DNA of 64,000 nt from Limnohabitans sp. WS1 (GCF_003063265.1 NZ_NERU01000008.1:121912-185911), one strand, 5' to 3'. Shown: positions 39,301 to 46,271, counted from the stretch's first letter. The notes: generated from the letters alone by a model not told the origin. Numbers and translations: made by a program.

Positions 39301-42300
39301 AGCCAACCAATACATTGCCTGCATTGAACTGGCTACCAAAAACGGCACCCGCCGTCAACGTCACGGTCAGAGGGGTGTTATCCACCTTCAACTTGTCCGA
39401 GTCGGCAATGAGGTCAGACGTGATGACGCCGAAATTGTCAGCGACAGAATTGCCTGCAGCATCGGTGATCGCGCCGCTGTTGAGTTTCAATGCATTAGCC
39501 GCATAACCAATGACGTCTGTATCGGTTTGTGCCCCAGTCAAGGTGTATTCAAAAACCAGTTTGTTGGAGCCAGCACCGCCCACCAAAGCCGCTTGCACGG
39601 TGGTACCGCCCACATCGAGTGCAAATGTTGGTGCACCATTGACCAACACCGCATCGTCGAACGAGACCGTGACACGCACCACATCGCCTTCGCCATAAGC
39701 CCCGTTGGCATCGGGATTGCTGGCTGTGATGGCGATGTTGCTGATGGCGGGCGCTGTGGTGTCCAGGCTGCCCTCGAGAGCCAACACGCGTGCGGCCAAG
39801 GCAGACAACTCACCCCCTGCAGAACTGGCTGCCGACTGCAGCGCAGCCAGTGCAATCTTCAAGCCAGCAATGGAGTTGGTGGTGGGTGAGCCCGATGAGT
39901 TGCCCACTGCATTCGTATCGTCTTGAATCAGCGCCGTGTTGGCTGTGTTGGAGTCTACCTGGGTCTGCAAGGCCGTGATGTCTTGGCTCAGTTCCAGCAC
40001 GGCAGCGGCCACTGCGTCTGCAATGGTTTTGAACAGGCCAGTGGCTTGAACGGGGGGGGTGGCGCTGGGGTCTGCGGGCACACCGATCTTGGTTTCCAAG
40101 CCACTGAGTGCGCCAGAAGTGGAACTGTTCAGCGCGTCCAGCGCTGCTTTCAGACCCGCGATCGATGCTGTGGTGGGCTGACCGCCCACGGGGGCATCGT
40201 TGATGAGTTGGGCAATCGCATCGGCATTGGTTTTGTCGCCCGAGGCAATGGCGGCTTCCAACAAGCCCACTTGGGTGTCGATTTGTCCTTGCAAGCTCAG
40301 CACGGCAGCGGCCACTGCGTCAGCAATGGTTTTGTACAGGCCAGTGGCTTGAACTGGTGGGGTGGCGCTGGGGTCTGCGGGCACACCGATCTTGGTTTCC
40401 AAACCACTGAGTGCGCCAGAAGTGGAACTGTTCAGCGCGTCCAGCGCTGCTTTCAGACCCGCGATCGATGCTGTGGTGGGCTGACCGCCCACGGGGGCAT
40501 CGTTGATGAGTTGGGCAATCGCATCAGCATTGGTTTTGTCGCCCGAGGCAATGGCGGCTTCCAACAAGCCCACTTGGGTGTCGATTTGTCCTTGCAAGCT
40601 CAGCACGGCAGCGGCCACTGCGTCAGCAATGGTTTTGTACAGGCCAGTGGCTTGAACTGGTGGGGTGGCGCTGGGGTCTGCGGGCACACCGATCTTGGTT
40701 TCCAAACCACTGAGTGCGCCAGAAGTGGAACTGTTCAGCGCGTCCAGCGCTGCTTTCAGACCCGCGATCGATGCTGTGGTGGGCTGACCGCCCACGGGGG
40801 CATCGTTGATGAGTTGGGCAATCGCATCAGCATTGGTTTTGTCGCCCGAGGCAATGGCGGCTTCCAACAAGCCCACTTGGGTGTCGATTTGTCCTTGCAA
40901 GCTCAGCACGGCAGCGGCCACTGCGTCAGCAATGGTTTTGTACAGGCCAGTGGCTTGAACTGGAGGGGTAGCGCTGGGGTCTGCGGGCACGCCAATTTTG
41001 GTTTCCAGCCCGCTGATGGCACTGTTATTAGAAGAGTTAAGAGTGTCCAGTGCGGCTTTTAAGCCGGCAATCGATGCGGTGGTAGCCGGGGTCATCACAG
41101 TGACGCCATCCAGCTCGTAAACCGTGTTGTCTGTAAGTTTTGCAATCGCAGCGGCATTGGTGGCGTCGCCTGAAGCAATCGCGGCAGACAAGGCGGTGTT
41201 CAGGTCGGCGATTTCACCGTCGATGTAGGTGGTCAGCTTGGTCACTTCGGTGCCCAAACTCGCGGTCAATGTGTCGATCTTGGCCTGCAGCGCGGCATCA
41301 CCCGCTTCGTAAGCGCTGGTCAGGTTCGAAACAGCGGTGACCAAGTCGGCCGCCACTTTCGCGATGGCCGCTGCGTTGGTGGCGTCGCCTGAAGCAATCG
41401 CGGCAGACAAGGCGGTGTTCAGGTCGGCGATTTCACCGTCAATGTAGGTGGTCAGCTTGGTCACTTCGGTGGCCAAACTCGCGGTCAGCGTGTCAATCTT
41501 GCCCTGCAGCGCTGTATCACCCGCTTGGTAGGCAGTGGTCAGGTTGGACACAGCGGTGACCAAGTCGGCCGCCACTTTGGCTGTGGCCGCTGCGTTGGTG
41601 GCGTCGCCTGAAGCAATCGCGTCAGACAAGGCGGTGTTCAGGTCGGCGATTTCACCGTCGATGTAGGTGGTCAGCTTGGTCACTTCGGTGCCCAAACTCG
41701 CGGTCAATGTGTCGATCTTAGCCTGCAGCGCGGCATCACCCGCTTCGTAAGCGCTGGTCAAGTTGGACACAGCGGTGACCAAGTCGGCCGCGACTTTGGC
41801 TGTGGCCGCTGCGTTGGTGGCGTCGCCTGAAGCAATCGCGGCAGACAAGGCGGTGTTCAGGTCGGCGATTTCGCCATCGATGTAAGTGGTCAGCTTGGTC
41901 ACTTCGGTGCCCAAACTCGCGGTCAATGTGTCGATCTTGGCCTGCAGCGCGGCATCACCCGCTTCGTAAGCGCTGGTCAGGTTCGACACAGCGGTGACCA
42001 AGTCGGCCGCCACTTTGGCTGTGGCCGCTGCGTTGGTGGCGTCGCCTGAAGCAATCGCAGCAGACAAGGCGGTGTTCAGGTCGGCGATTTCGCTGAGCAA
42101 GCTGTCAACGGCAACTTTGACCTTGGCGTCCACAATGTTGGACAGGTCGACGGTAATCGGATCGAAGGTGGGCCCCTCAACAGTAATTTGGGGGGCTGGA
42201 CCCGTTTTGAGCAAGGTGTTTTGAGCCATGGCGTCCAAGACGATCTGCGCTTGTGCTTCGCTGGCGACCAAAATTTGCAATTGCCCCTGGCCACTGGCAT

Positions 42301-43282
42301 CCACGCTGGACACCAGCGTACGGATCTGAGCGTCCGTCAAATTGGTGGTGGTGAAGTCCAGAATCAAAGTTGAATTGAGGATGACCTCGCCCACATTCCA
42401 AGTCGCAAAAGTGGTGGCGTTGACAAAAACCTGTCCGTCACTGACCACCAGTTTGCCGCCGCCCAGATTCACTGTGGAAGTCGAATCCACGGTCACTTGG
42501 CTGGCATCGGTGGGCATGTCAAAAGTGAGCGTGCCACCTTGCAATTGGATGTTCAAGATCACGGTCTGTTTGTCGGCGTCGACCAAGACCCACAAATTGC
42601 CTTTGCCTGTGACTGCCAATGTCTTGAGCAAGCTCAGATTCATCACATAGTTCTCATTGACCGGGATGGCCAGAGGGCTACTGGCCGCATTGCCCAGACC
42701 CGATGAGGTGACCAAGCGCAGTTTGTCTTGGTGCAAAGGGTCAGCCACAGCATCAAACACTTTGAGTACGTCACCGTCTTTTTGAACGAGCCTGAAAACT
42801 TCTGTGGGCACTGGAGCAAGCGGTACAGCAGTCGAGCCTCCTCCTCCTCCCCCAGCTGCCGCAGCCAGCCCCACCCCGCCTAACACCATCAAGGCCGTTG
42901 AGCCCATGCCGGCAGTGGATGCGTAGACCACGGATTCGCCACCACGTGTCATTGCCGTGCTGGCTGTTTCAGCCGTAATGGCACCAGCTGTAGAGGCGGA
43001 TGCTGGAATCTCACCTACTGGGAAAAACGCCACATTGGGTACTGAATAGAATTCACCCAAAGTGGCAACTTCACCTTGACCTTCAAGCTCCAAAACCAGG
43101 TCTTTACCTTTGCGCTTGGCCAACAAACCTTGAACTGGCTTGCCCGTGGTTTGGTCGACAAGGGCAATCTTGGCACCAGGGGACAGTTTGACTTTGCTAA
43201 GTGCATCCAGCGTGTAAGTTTGCTGCCCTCCGCTGGCCAGTTGGACGATCGCTTTGACATTGGCTTTGGATGTTGCGGCCAT
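30386..43282 (-). CDS. Giant repeat-rich type I-secreted adhesin, 4298 residues
   Basis: A single intact 12.9-kb frame, with AAGG upstream of the ATG. Residues 1-75 resemble the BapA prefix-like domain (LVDQTTGKPVQGLLAKRKGK). A Gly/Ala linker follows (GGVGLAAAAGGGGGGS). Residues about 395-720 are 73-residue alpha-helical repeats (EIADLNTALSAAIASGD), and about 730-1090 are 101-residue repeats (LQGQIDTQVGLLEAAIASGD). Next come an Ig-like domain (TTAPAISNIAITASNPDA) and an RTX calcium-binding run (GAGNDSIDAGRGNDTIVGQ). More than 2000 residues of beta-rich modules follow, with recurring DMVxGDAAAS motifs, then an Asn/Gly/Asp-rich low-complexity stretch. The C-terminus (LANFLPKPEPVLLA) fits an uncleaved type I secretion signal. 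There is no Sec signal. Cell-surface adhesion or biofilm function is inferred; no type I exporter genes are in the window. Confidence 0.9.
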   Translation of the reverse strand: MAATSKANVKAIVQLASGGQQTYTLDALSKVKLSPGAKIALVDQTTGKPVQGLLAKRKGKDLVLELEGQGEVATLGEFYSVPNVAFFPVGEIPASASTAGAITAETASTAMTRGGESVVYASTAGMGSTALMVLGGVGLAAAAGGGGGGSTAVPLAPVPTEVFRLVQKDGDVLKVFDAVADPLHQDKLRLVTSSGLGNAASSPLAIPVNENYVMNLSLLKTLAVTGKGNLWVLVDADKQTVILNIQLQGGTLTFDMPTDASQVTVDSTSTVNLGGGKLVVSDGQVFVNATTFATWNVGEVILNSTLILDFTTTNLTDAQIRTLVSSVDASGQGQLQILVASEAQAQIVLDAMAQNTLLKTGPAPQITVEGPTFDPITVDLSNIVDAKVKVAVDSLLSEIADLNTALSAAIASGDATNAAATAKVAADLVTAVSNLTSAYEAGDAALQAKIDTLTASLGTEVTKLTTYIDGEIADLNTALSAAIASGDATNAAATAKVAADLVTAVSNLTSAYEAGDAALQAKIDTLTASLGTEVTKLTTYIDGEIADLNTALSDAIASGDATNAAATAKVAADLVTAVSNLTTAYQAGDTALQGKIDTLTASLATEVTKLTTYIDGEIADLNTALSAAIASGDATNAAAIAKVAADLVTAVSNLTSAYEAGDAALQAKIDTLTASLGTEVTKLTTYIDGEIADLNTALSAAIASGDATNAAAIAKLTDNTVYELDGVTVMTPATTASIAGLKAALDTLNSSNNSAISGLETKIGVPADPSATPPVQATGLYKTIADAVAAAVLSLQGQIDTQVGLLEAAIASGDKTNADAIAQLINDAPVGGQPTTASIAGLKAALDALNSSTSGALSGLETKIGVPADPSATPPVQATGLYKTIADAVAAAVLSLQGQIDTQVGLLEAAIASGDKTNADAIAQLINDAPVGGQPTTASIAGLKAALDALNSSTSGALSGLETKIGVPADPSATPPVQATGLYKTIADAVAAAVLSLQGQIDTQVGLLEAAIASGDKTNADAIAQLINDAPVGGQPTTASIAGLKAALDALNSSTSGALSGLETKIGVPADPSATPPVQATGLFKTIADAVAAAVLELSQDITALQTQVDSNTANTALIQDDTNAVGNSSGSPTTNSIAGLKIALAALQSAASSAGGELSALAARVLALEGSLDTTAPAISNIAITASNPDANGAYGEGDVVRVTVSFDDAVLVNGAPTFALDVGGTTVQAALVGGAGSNKLVFEYTLTGAQTDTDVIGYAANALKLNSGAITDAAGNSVADNFGVITSDLIADSDKLKVDNTPLTVTLTAGAVFGSQFNAGNVLVGFVDNMSNEVFLKDFDANGQYQVPIGANNGFVDIDTFIKVIALNQDPRLLQNGLTPPGGTVQFDFSDKVAFFFAPGFAVILTEANLRSILNFERDPSYTPEQINALIAENSVPAESVWLYDGANAGETLSAEFLAAVQGRNPADVVLDITSSLTVAQAAKLIEAGFNLVDNATYTVRDWDTTLQAGMLNADTRAALQGATQVVARGDELANAMRFTSFDQSVNLRVEAGAGNDSIDAGRGNDTIVGQAGGDTINLTSADTSRDTVVYQTVNDGASLPVSTVTFSTDTQDYRVGSVFTVTINGVEYTHTVATEYGDTITDQTIQSELAAFASEIAARTVPVDNSAAVVAYRVSIVDILTNNGLNLEPLTVADLDANGRYLVPAGYRVIPADTLLLLGTSLGNIIGSSGQYLLGIIGVGAGGDYHADSSLQLFDISLLPNYTANPSMGGPLFMATPASIEAAFGTTLAGATPPMTVADLHIFSGDVLSAVTSNGSSLSFFGKSGATLTAFAGGDVEAAIDNNGQATVVTVDFSGTVADWPTETNTGHTTKFVRELSITIDGTEITANVVFDPVSGAPDPAKSVLALKTAIETANGTGGSIAGKLASVTISNTDPTMLTLTGKVAPVTDAAAPTFKVDSATVDTNGVQQVSKVTYSSNNADYYEGGTLSVEIAGQTVTADMVAGDAAASVQNLRDAIDVAAKGLKTGVFDFSASGFDLTADALLNNANGVKQRYVIDMKIGDVSVLKSVNFQGDIAGNSETKEAGVTVASDTTKATTVAEVVDELNRAFDGVAVFVLDAAGDKITFSTGSANSVTSSTGSGDASLTLRNQDGTAGADGKSASSVTTVSQSNADIAAVLESVEQSFEIAQVLGGYSVKNLVESGSPEYVEYAGFAPEGGFYLAAEKENLLYDPEYRETFLAFGNVANITHPFNYRIDETLDRVSGTYFGIDGTTVINADFVYFENVQAFVDSLKKGGDTTGELLKDVYDVSYIDGTLKFTQKVSGPGFADVGTAVRLNFGERIGSPTLVIKSATEESDPLHVDASMGYQGEQQQATLTLETVGQDGAYDVLSDGTATSRGADVYFAGGKAYVSITGFGTDGVKGGGDDVTTIVSVDMVKSGPAVATLAYKKPLLVTDTIGYGGHNLVFSNPDDPTLPTSTVSLGGSTMAEYLAGLETSTYVQSAELVDGKIVITFKPDISRVSYSEFNQINRVNGEMWFTSGNVYANTDSAYLTSEALVDAINDLVQSKTFEFGTALTAGTTLTNDGGYPKVRMHVGVQDADGSLFVPTQADVSFTGIQQINVTNVGEALAYLNTVYAGHATWTLTENGSLLVVPDVLGASLVPAFGDTTFSNVIFTLDKNGNPDSVFGTPVDGPLNGVIASAALKNGTITLTAADYSKESFEISDVTLDYQGVKQQATITLDGAGTYTNTFSDGATTGGTTTRGVDIYYAGGKVYATISSADGTLSSTVSVDMVKSAPAVATLAYKNPLLVTDTIGYGGHNLVFSNPDDPTFPTSTVSLGGSTMAEYLAGLETSTYVQSAELVDGKIVITFKPDISSVAYSESNQINRVNGELWFTSGKVIANTDSSALTSKALADSINYAINGSTGTPVTLSFAKDIGVFTLEEEMLLGNHYGSPSIQMTYIINGGTPNEVFFDGDTSDNVGLIVRGTTTQLTTIADLLSYIETLSGIGSATIKDGVIQITSEATGANATLGITFLDVEDRYWVNYTGISWRPGLLDPQTVNGTGGPMVNIDPVLSQLLQGAEVVNGSIVLTAKNPGEHTFDVTDVALDYQGQHQIATATYSTTGTDYYSGGSLSMTIDTTPDVAGDSANDVTVTVDMVNGDAAASQQALVDAILVKAGLVSSVEPAALVTIDRTSDFVNTDTNSSGGTYGSDGSGFSSGFYLKYWFVKIEDSTGDNDFFKSGSAYFHGSLSNRVFTDRDGQFTSLQGFLDHLEALTFDAQVNPTTSRTDKVFKSVDIVNGNIVFTTNDEGENIKLTVGLESYGNYFAPENTPQGWDETLPEYFSGAEVFEFAAVGEDGQGKYSDTGGGSSGSSLAVDPLLAAVLGGVTLDSATGTMTLTSKDKTEHAFDISTATITDPAKVKFSEAKDSYIATGNDKLATTGTVSVTVLGKTYTANIVAGDAAGTAQALLTVLQASPSATPPGLDTTEVTVSLTGTTFTFTAASGTTAPLAIAATQTLNGVKQVTDIDMSSVKTDNDFIAGIGREISIDIGGQTFTVDGNTRLEILQDLRTKLLAAIALDTNSTGIAAKLDAAGVGVIDEAKLTMTLTARYGELDTLKVSDFTRASIDLSGNNAYQQLDLGFTNSYLNGRTVGDVVKVELGKTSASYTVQASDTGADILNGLAAALQSQFLVSSATADTTARTISLTASVYGANVLGTVSEDEQTNTVRLFTGAVEVGPGFLADEITAGVVTYDAANPESVAKTTSTTAGADLVANKAVETAADLSTVAKDVTDVDQTIVNPGDKGGEDFYGDSPLVGVNQGDSSLVGVNQDFLNPDNGQGADTDGDASLHGDNPLTGAVTGGVFNGTGVDQTFNNPGNSYTSNVGSPQINAGNNSAGADGLYGSNPGTFTDTGLNTTYLNGGTETAPGSGTYAYGTGSNPADNLNLGNGTVSGDGGTSGASAGSVNNSASPSDGLTVTPTINGFAPFEWDFSLLTVRSTGSSVSDVVNNFQTAYDLVALESALLASTVEGDVTGSLGFSTPVLVTKENVVASEVSVTGPYDLPTEIGYAWTLPSADLAFTISAENLSGPTNFGLAVRTIDFLTVVNYNLPSGKQSFDNLADFVADLNATGGAGAPAFTARLAEGGDVILSAPAGYYFEPFGNFKTTVGFNEIKGLAFDLSTTEFGLVTSANSTLDASTVDDAQAVSDLLGSVFDFDAAFGGTTDNSEINTTVFGVTAADNPNVTAIWAHTQSSTGDNTVDAYELNLLATVNTLGQEFQLANFLPKPEPVLLA
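34590..34905 (-). repeat. Internal adhesin repeat, copy B
   Basis: About 310 bp nearly identical to 35660-35976, exactly 1071 bp (357 codons) away. Both encode a beta-rich segment around LVFSNPDDPT and TSTVSLGGSTMAEYLAGLE. Near-identity at DNA level implies recent duplication or gene conversion. Confidence 0.85.
35660..35976 (-). repeat. Internal adhesin repeat, copy A
   Basis: Partner of 34590-34905, with a spacing of 1071 bp. The few differences are scattered single bases, and the reading frame is preserved in both copies. Confidence 0.85.
40015..41100 (-). repeat. 303-bp tandem repeats inside the adhesin gene
   Basis: Three near-identical units of 303 bp (101 codons) plus a diverged partial unit toward 41100. 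The same landmark (GCGATCGATGCTGTGGTGG) recurs at spacings of 303 bp. Each encodes TTASIAGLKAALDALNSS, then a PADPSATPPVQATG loop, then a helical segment. One unit carries an eight-base G tract (40052-40059) that the others lack. Confidence 0.92.
41145..42100 (-). repeat. 219-bp tandem repeats inside the adhesin gene
   Basis: The landmark GGCGGTGTTCAGGTCGGCGA recurs at 41192, 41411, 41630, 41849 and 42068, a constant 219 bp (73 codons). The repeats encode EIADLNTALSAAIASGDATN followed by alternating heptad-like hydrophobic positions. This suggests a rigid helical stalk close to the N-terminal retention domain. Confidence 0.95.
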
Positions 43283-43321
43283 GGTTACCTTTGAAGAAGT
43301 TAAAAATTTCTACTGAAGTTC

Positions 43322-43392
43322 TTATTTAATTTGCAAATTAATCAAAAGTAATTTTTATACTTTTGACATTCATGTATTTGCGAATTAAATAA
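43322..43392. promoter_or_regulatory. Nested dyad in the divergent adhesin / histidine kinase promoter region
   Basis: In the AT-rich 218-bp gap, outer arms TTATTTAATTTGCAAA (43322-43337) and TTTGCGAATTAAATAA (43377-43392) are inverted with one mismatch. They enclose perfect inner arms TCAAAAGTA (43342-43350) and TACTTTTGA (43358-43366), almost co-centred. A perfect -35 TTGACA (43363-43368) and a -10-like TTAAAT (43385-43390, spacing 16) for the histidine kinase overlap the right half. The dyad looks like an operator for a symmetric regulator controlling both genes; the regulator is not known. Confidence 0.6.
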
Positions 43393-43500
43393 ATTTCACG
43401 CTTCTAAACTCTAATTAATTGAATTCATCAAATCCAACAAAACCCAACAATCCAGTTGTTAGATTCTTTAGCTAGAGCCATGTGACGACGTCGCCATTTC

Positions 43501-45408
43501 ATGCGAATCCAGATTGACCAAACAATTTTTTTCAGAGCAGTCCTGATCTGGGCTTTGCTGTTTTTGCAAGCCTGTAGTGGCGTCGCTGATCGCTCGAACG
43601 ACAAAATTGAACTGATCGAGTCCACATCGTGGTGGGTGGACAAAAGCGGCCAGGCTCAATTGCACGAGGTCATGGCGGTGACCGATTGGCAAGAATTCAA
43701 AAACTGGAAAAGCTTTGGCTTTGGCAGCGAGGCGATTTGGCTGCGTGTGAAGTTGAAGGCGGCGCAGGAAGCTTCATCTGAGCCTTGGGTTGTCAGCGCT
43801 GGCCCCGTGTTTTTGGATCACTTGACGATTTTTGACCCGACAGCCAATCTGGTACTGAGGGGGGGGGATGCGATAGCGCCCACAAATGAGGATTTTCAGT
43901 CTCTGGATTTCAGCTTCCAAATTCCAGCACTGGCGCATGAGCGTGACCTTTTTGTGCGGGTTGAAAGTATGAGCTCACGACCTATATTTGTGGCTGTTCA
44001 GCCATTCCATACAGCGATGTCCACCTTATTGATGAAGGATTTTCTGTGGGCTGTGCTGTGGACCACATCTTTCATCTTGACACTTTGGGCGGCAATGCAA
44101 TGGTGGCACAACCATGACAAAGTGATTGGTTTTTACGCCATCAAACAAACGGTCACTACAGTCTGGTTGTTTTTTTTCTTGGGGTTTGGTCGTGTGTTCC
44201 TAGGGCCGTGGCTTGAACCTGGCGTGGGGACGGCGATAGCAGCGGTTTTAGTGCCATGTCTTTTTGCAAGTATTTTGATTTTCATCAGCATCTTGATCGA
44301 AACATACAGACCTTCCAAGTTTTTGTTAAAACTTTGTAATGTACTTTCTGCAGTGTTTTTATTACTGCCTTGCGTACACTTTTTGGGGTTTACCCGTGAG
44401 ATGCTCAAGTTGTGCAGCATGTTGGCCCCTTTGGCTTTGTTGTTGATGTTCGTCACAGCACTGAGCGCGGTGAGATCACCAGTGAAAAACCCCATCAAGA
44501 TTGAATATTTGGTCCTTTATTTGCTGGTTTATGGATTTTTTAACGCCCTGCCTCCAACTAAGAATTTAGGACTGATCGAAGAATTGCCATACATCTTGAT
44601 GAGCAATTTGATGCATTTGCTTTTGGACAGCACGATCATGTTTGCCCTGTTGTATATCCGAGCCAGGGCTTTGCAGCGGGCACAACATGAGTTGAGCCTG
44701 AAGTTGGAGAGCAGCACGCTACGCATTCAGGCGGAGCAACGCTTGCGTGAGGATCAAAGCAAGCTTTTTTCGATGCTGGCACATGAAATAAAAACACCTC
44801 TGGCCACGCTCAGCATGTGGATGGAAACAGGCACCCTGAGCCCAAGCAAGATTTCCAGGTCGATATCGGACATGAATCTCATCCTTGAGAGAAGCGTGCA
44901 ATCAGGGCAACTGGCCGACCAATCTTTGCAACCCGCCACGGAGCGTCTGGATGCCACTGCGATCACCCAGGCGTGTGTTCGGTGGTGCAGAACACCGGAT
45001 ATTGTGGATGGGGTCTGCCCAGAGGGCCCGGCCTGCCTGACGGGAGACGCCCACATGTTGCAGATCGTGCTGAGTAACTTGCTGGACAACGCGTGCAAGT
45101 ATGGCCAGCCACCGAAACGGATTTCACTTGAACTGACGCCTTGGCTGCTCAATGAGCGCCCAGGTTGGCGCTGGCGCATCAGCAACTCGATCAACCCAGG
45201 TGACGCACCCGAGGCGAATCGTTTGTTTGAAAAATACTACCGCAGCCCGCAGGCGCGTCGTCAATCTGGATCGGGCTTGGGCTTGTTCCTGGTCAAGGGT
45301 TTGGTGGATTTGATGCAAGGCACCATCACTTATGAGCTGAAAGATGAGCGCGTGACCTTTGAGATTTGGCTACCTTCACAAGCGCCATGGCCGAGGATCA
45401 GCCCATGA
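43501..45408 (+). CDS. 7TMR-DISM sensor histidine kinase (first of tandem pair)
   Basis: A 635-residue membrane sensor. A signal-like N-terminus ends in LLFLQACSG, a possible lipobox with Cys25. The extracellular 7TMR-DISM-type domain spans about 35-165 (FGSEAIWLRVKLK). Seven hydrophobic segments follow, about 180-390. The kinase has phosphoacceptor His428 in LAHEIKTPLATLS, an N-box with LLDNACKYG, and a GSGLGLFLVKGL G-box. It diverges from the adhesin gene and its stop overlaps the response regulator start (ATGA). A nine-G run at 43859-43867 codes for part of the sensor domain and could slip. The ligand is unknown; surface carbohydrate is one possibility, because DISM domains resemble carbohydrate-binding folds. 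Confidence 0.88.
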   Translation: MRIQIDQTIFFRAVLIWALLFLQACSGVADRSNDKIELIESTSWWVDKSGQAQLHEVMAVTDWQEFKNWKSFGFGSEAIWLRVKLKAAQEASSEPWVVSAGPVFLDHLTIFDPTANLVLRGGDAIAPTNEDFQSLDFSFQIPALAHERDLFVRVESMSSRPIFVAVQPFHTAMSTLLMKDFLWAVLWTTSFILTLWAAMQWWHNHDKVIGFYAIKQTVTTVWLFFFLGFGRVFLGPWLEPGVGTAIAAVLVPCLFASILIFISILIETYRPSKFLLKLCNVLSAVFLLLPCVHFLGFTREMLKLCSMLAPLALLLMFVTALSAVRSPVKNPIKIEYLVLYLLVYGFFNALPPTKNLGLIEELPYILMSNLMHLLLDSTIMFALLYIRARALQRAQHELSLKLESSTLRIQAEQRLREDQSKLFSMLAHEIKTPLATLSMWMETGTLSPSKISRSISDMNLILERSVQSGQLADQSLQPATERLDATAITQACVRWCRTPDIVDGVCPEGPACLTGDAHMLQIVLSNLLDNACKYGQPPKRISLELTPWLLNERPGWRWRISNSINPGDAPEANRLFEKYYRSPQARRQSGSGLGLFLVKGLVDLMQGTITYELKDERVTFEIWLPSQAPWPRISP

Positions 45409-46100
45409 AGTCATGCCCATTGAAAATTTTGGTGGTCGAAGACAACGAAGACTTGTTGCAAGCCACTTTGGTTTTTTTTCAGCAGCAGGGACACACGGCC
45501 CGTGGGGTCATCATGGCAGAGGAGATCAACGATGCCTGCCAAGATTTTTTGCCGGATGTGTACGTAATAGACGTGAACCTGCCCGATGAGGATGGTTTGA
45601 GTTTGACGCGGCGAATACGAGACTTTCAACCCAGTGTGGGCATCGTGATCACGTCAGCCAGGTCACAAATTGGTGACAAGGTCTTGGGCTACGACAGTGG
45701 CGCAGACATCTACTTGACAAAACCTGTCCACCCCAAAGAACTGATGGCTGGCATTGAGTCTTTGGGCAAAAGAATGAGCAAAGCCCACCCCACACACGAA
45801 CAATTGAGCTTGAAAGTATCTCGCCGCGTTTTGACGGGATCGAACGGAAAGGTCGAACTGACAACAGGAGAGGCAGTGGTTTTGGCGGCATTGGCGCGTG
45901 CGCCTGGCTTGAAGATGGAACGGTGGCAATTGATGGAGTTGATCGGCGCGGGTGGCACGGCAGCAACACCTGCGTCATTGGAGATGCGGATTGCACGCCT
46001 GAGGAAAAAACTGGACCAAGTTGGTGCCGATGCACCTTCCATACAGTCGATTCACAAAACGGGTTATGTTTTGTGCCAGACTATCTTGCTGGAGAACTGA
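45405..46100 (+). CDS. OmpR-family response regulator paired with the first 7TMR-DISM kinase
   Basis: A 231-residue regulator. The ATG at 45405 is chosen because GAGGA lies seven bases upstream and it forms an ATGA overlap with the kinase stop; a longer frame from 45366 has no such support. The receiver domain opens LKILVVEDNEDLL, with phosphoacceptor Asp56 in VIDVNLPDEDG and a late conserved Lys in LTKPVHP. The C-terminal winged-helix domain (about 130-231) has the recognition-helix region LEMRIARLRKKL and ends HKTGYVLC. It is a candidate to bind the nearby divergent promoter region, which is inference from position. Confidence 0.9.
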   Translation: MKSCPLKILVVEDNEDLLQATLVFFQQQGHTARGVIMAEEINDACQDFLPDVYVIDVNLPDEDGLSLTRRIRDFQPSVGIVITSARSQIGDKVLGYDSGADIYLTKPVHPKELMAGIESLGKRMSKAHPTHEQLSLKVSRRVLTGSNGKVELTTGEAVVLAALARAPGLKMERWQLMELIGAGGTAATPASLEMRIARLRKKLDQVGADAPSIQSIHKTGYVLCQTILLEN

Positions 46101-46271
46101 AACGGGGCAACCGTTAACCGCTTTACTTGATCACTTGGAAATTAATGAGTTAATTAAAATACAAATTTTTTTATAAATATAAAATTGTAATTAAAATTCT
46201 TACAAATCACTTTGACGTTTTTGGACATTAAAATCAACACATAATTTAAGGCAATCAATATATAAACAAAA

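Noticed and set aside
39923..41062. A 379-codon plus-strand frame antisense to the adhesin repeats
   Set aside because: It repeats with the 303-bp unit and is a by-product of a repeat length divisible by three; no ribosome site and no recognisable protein.
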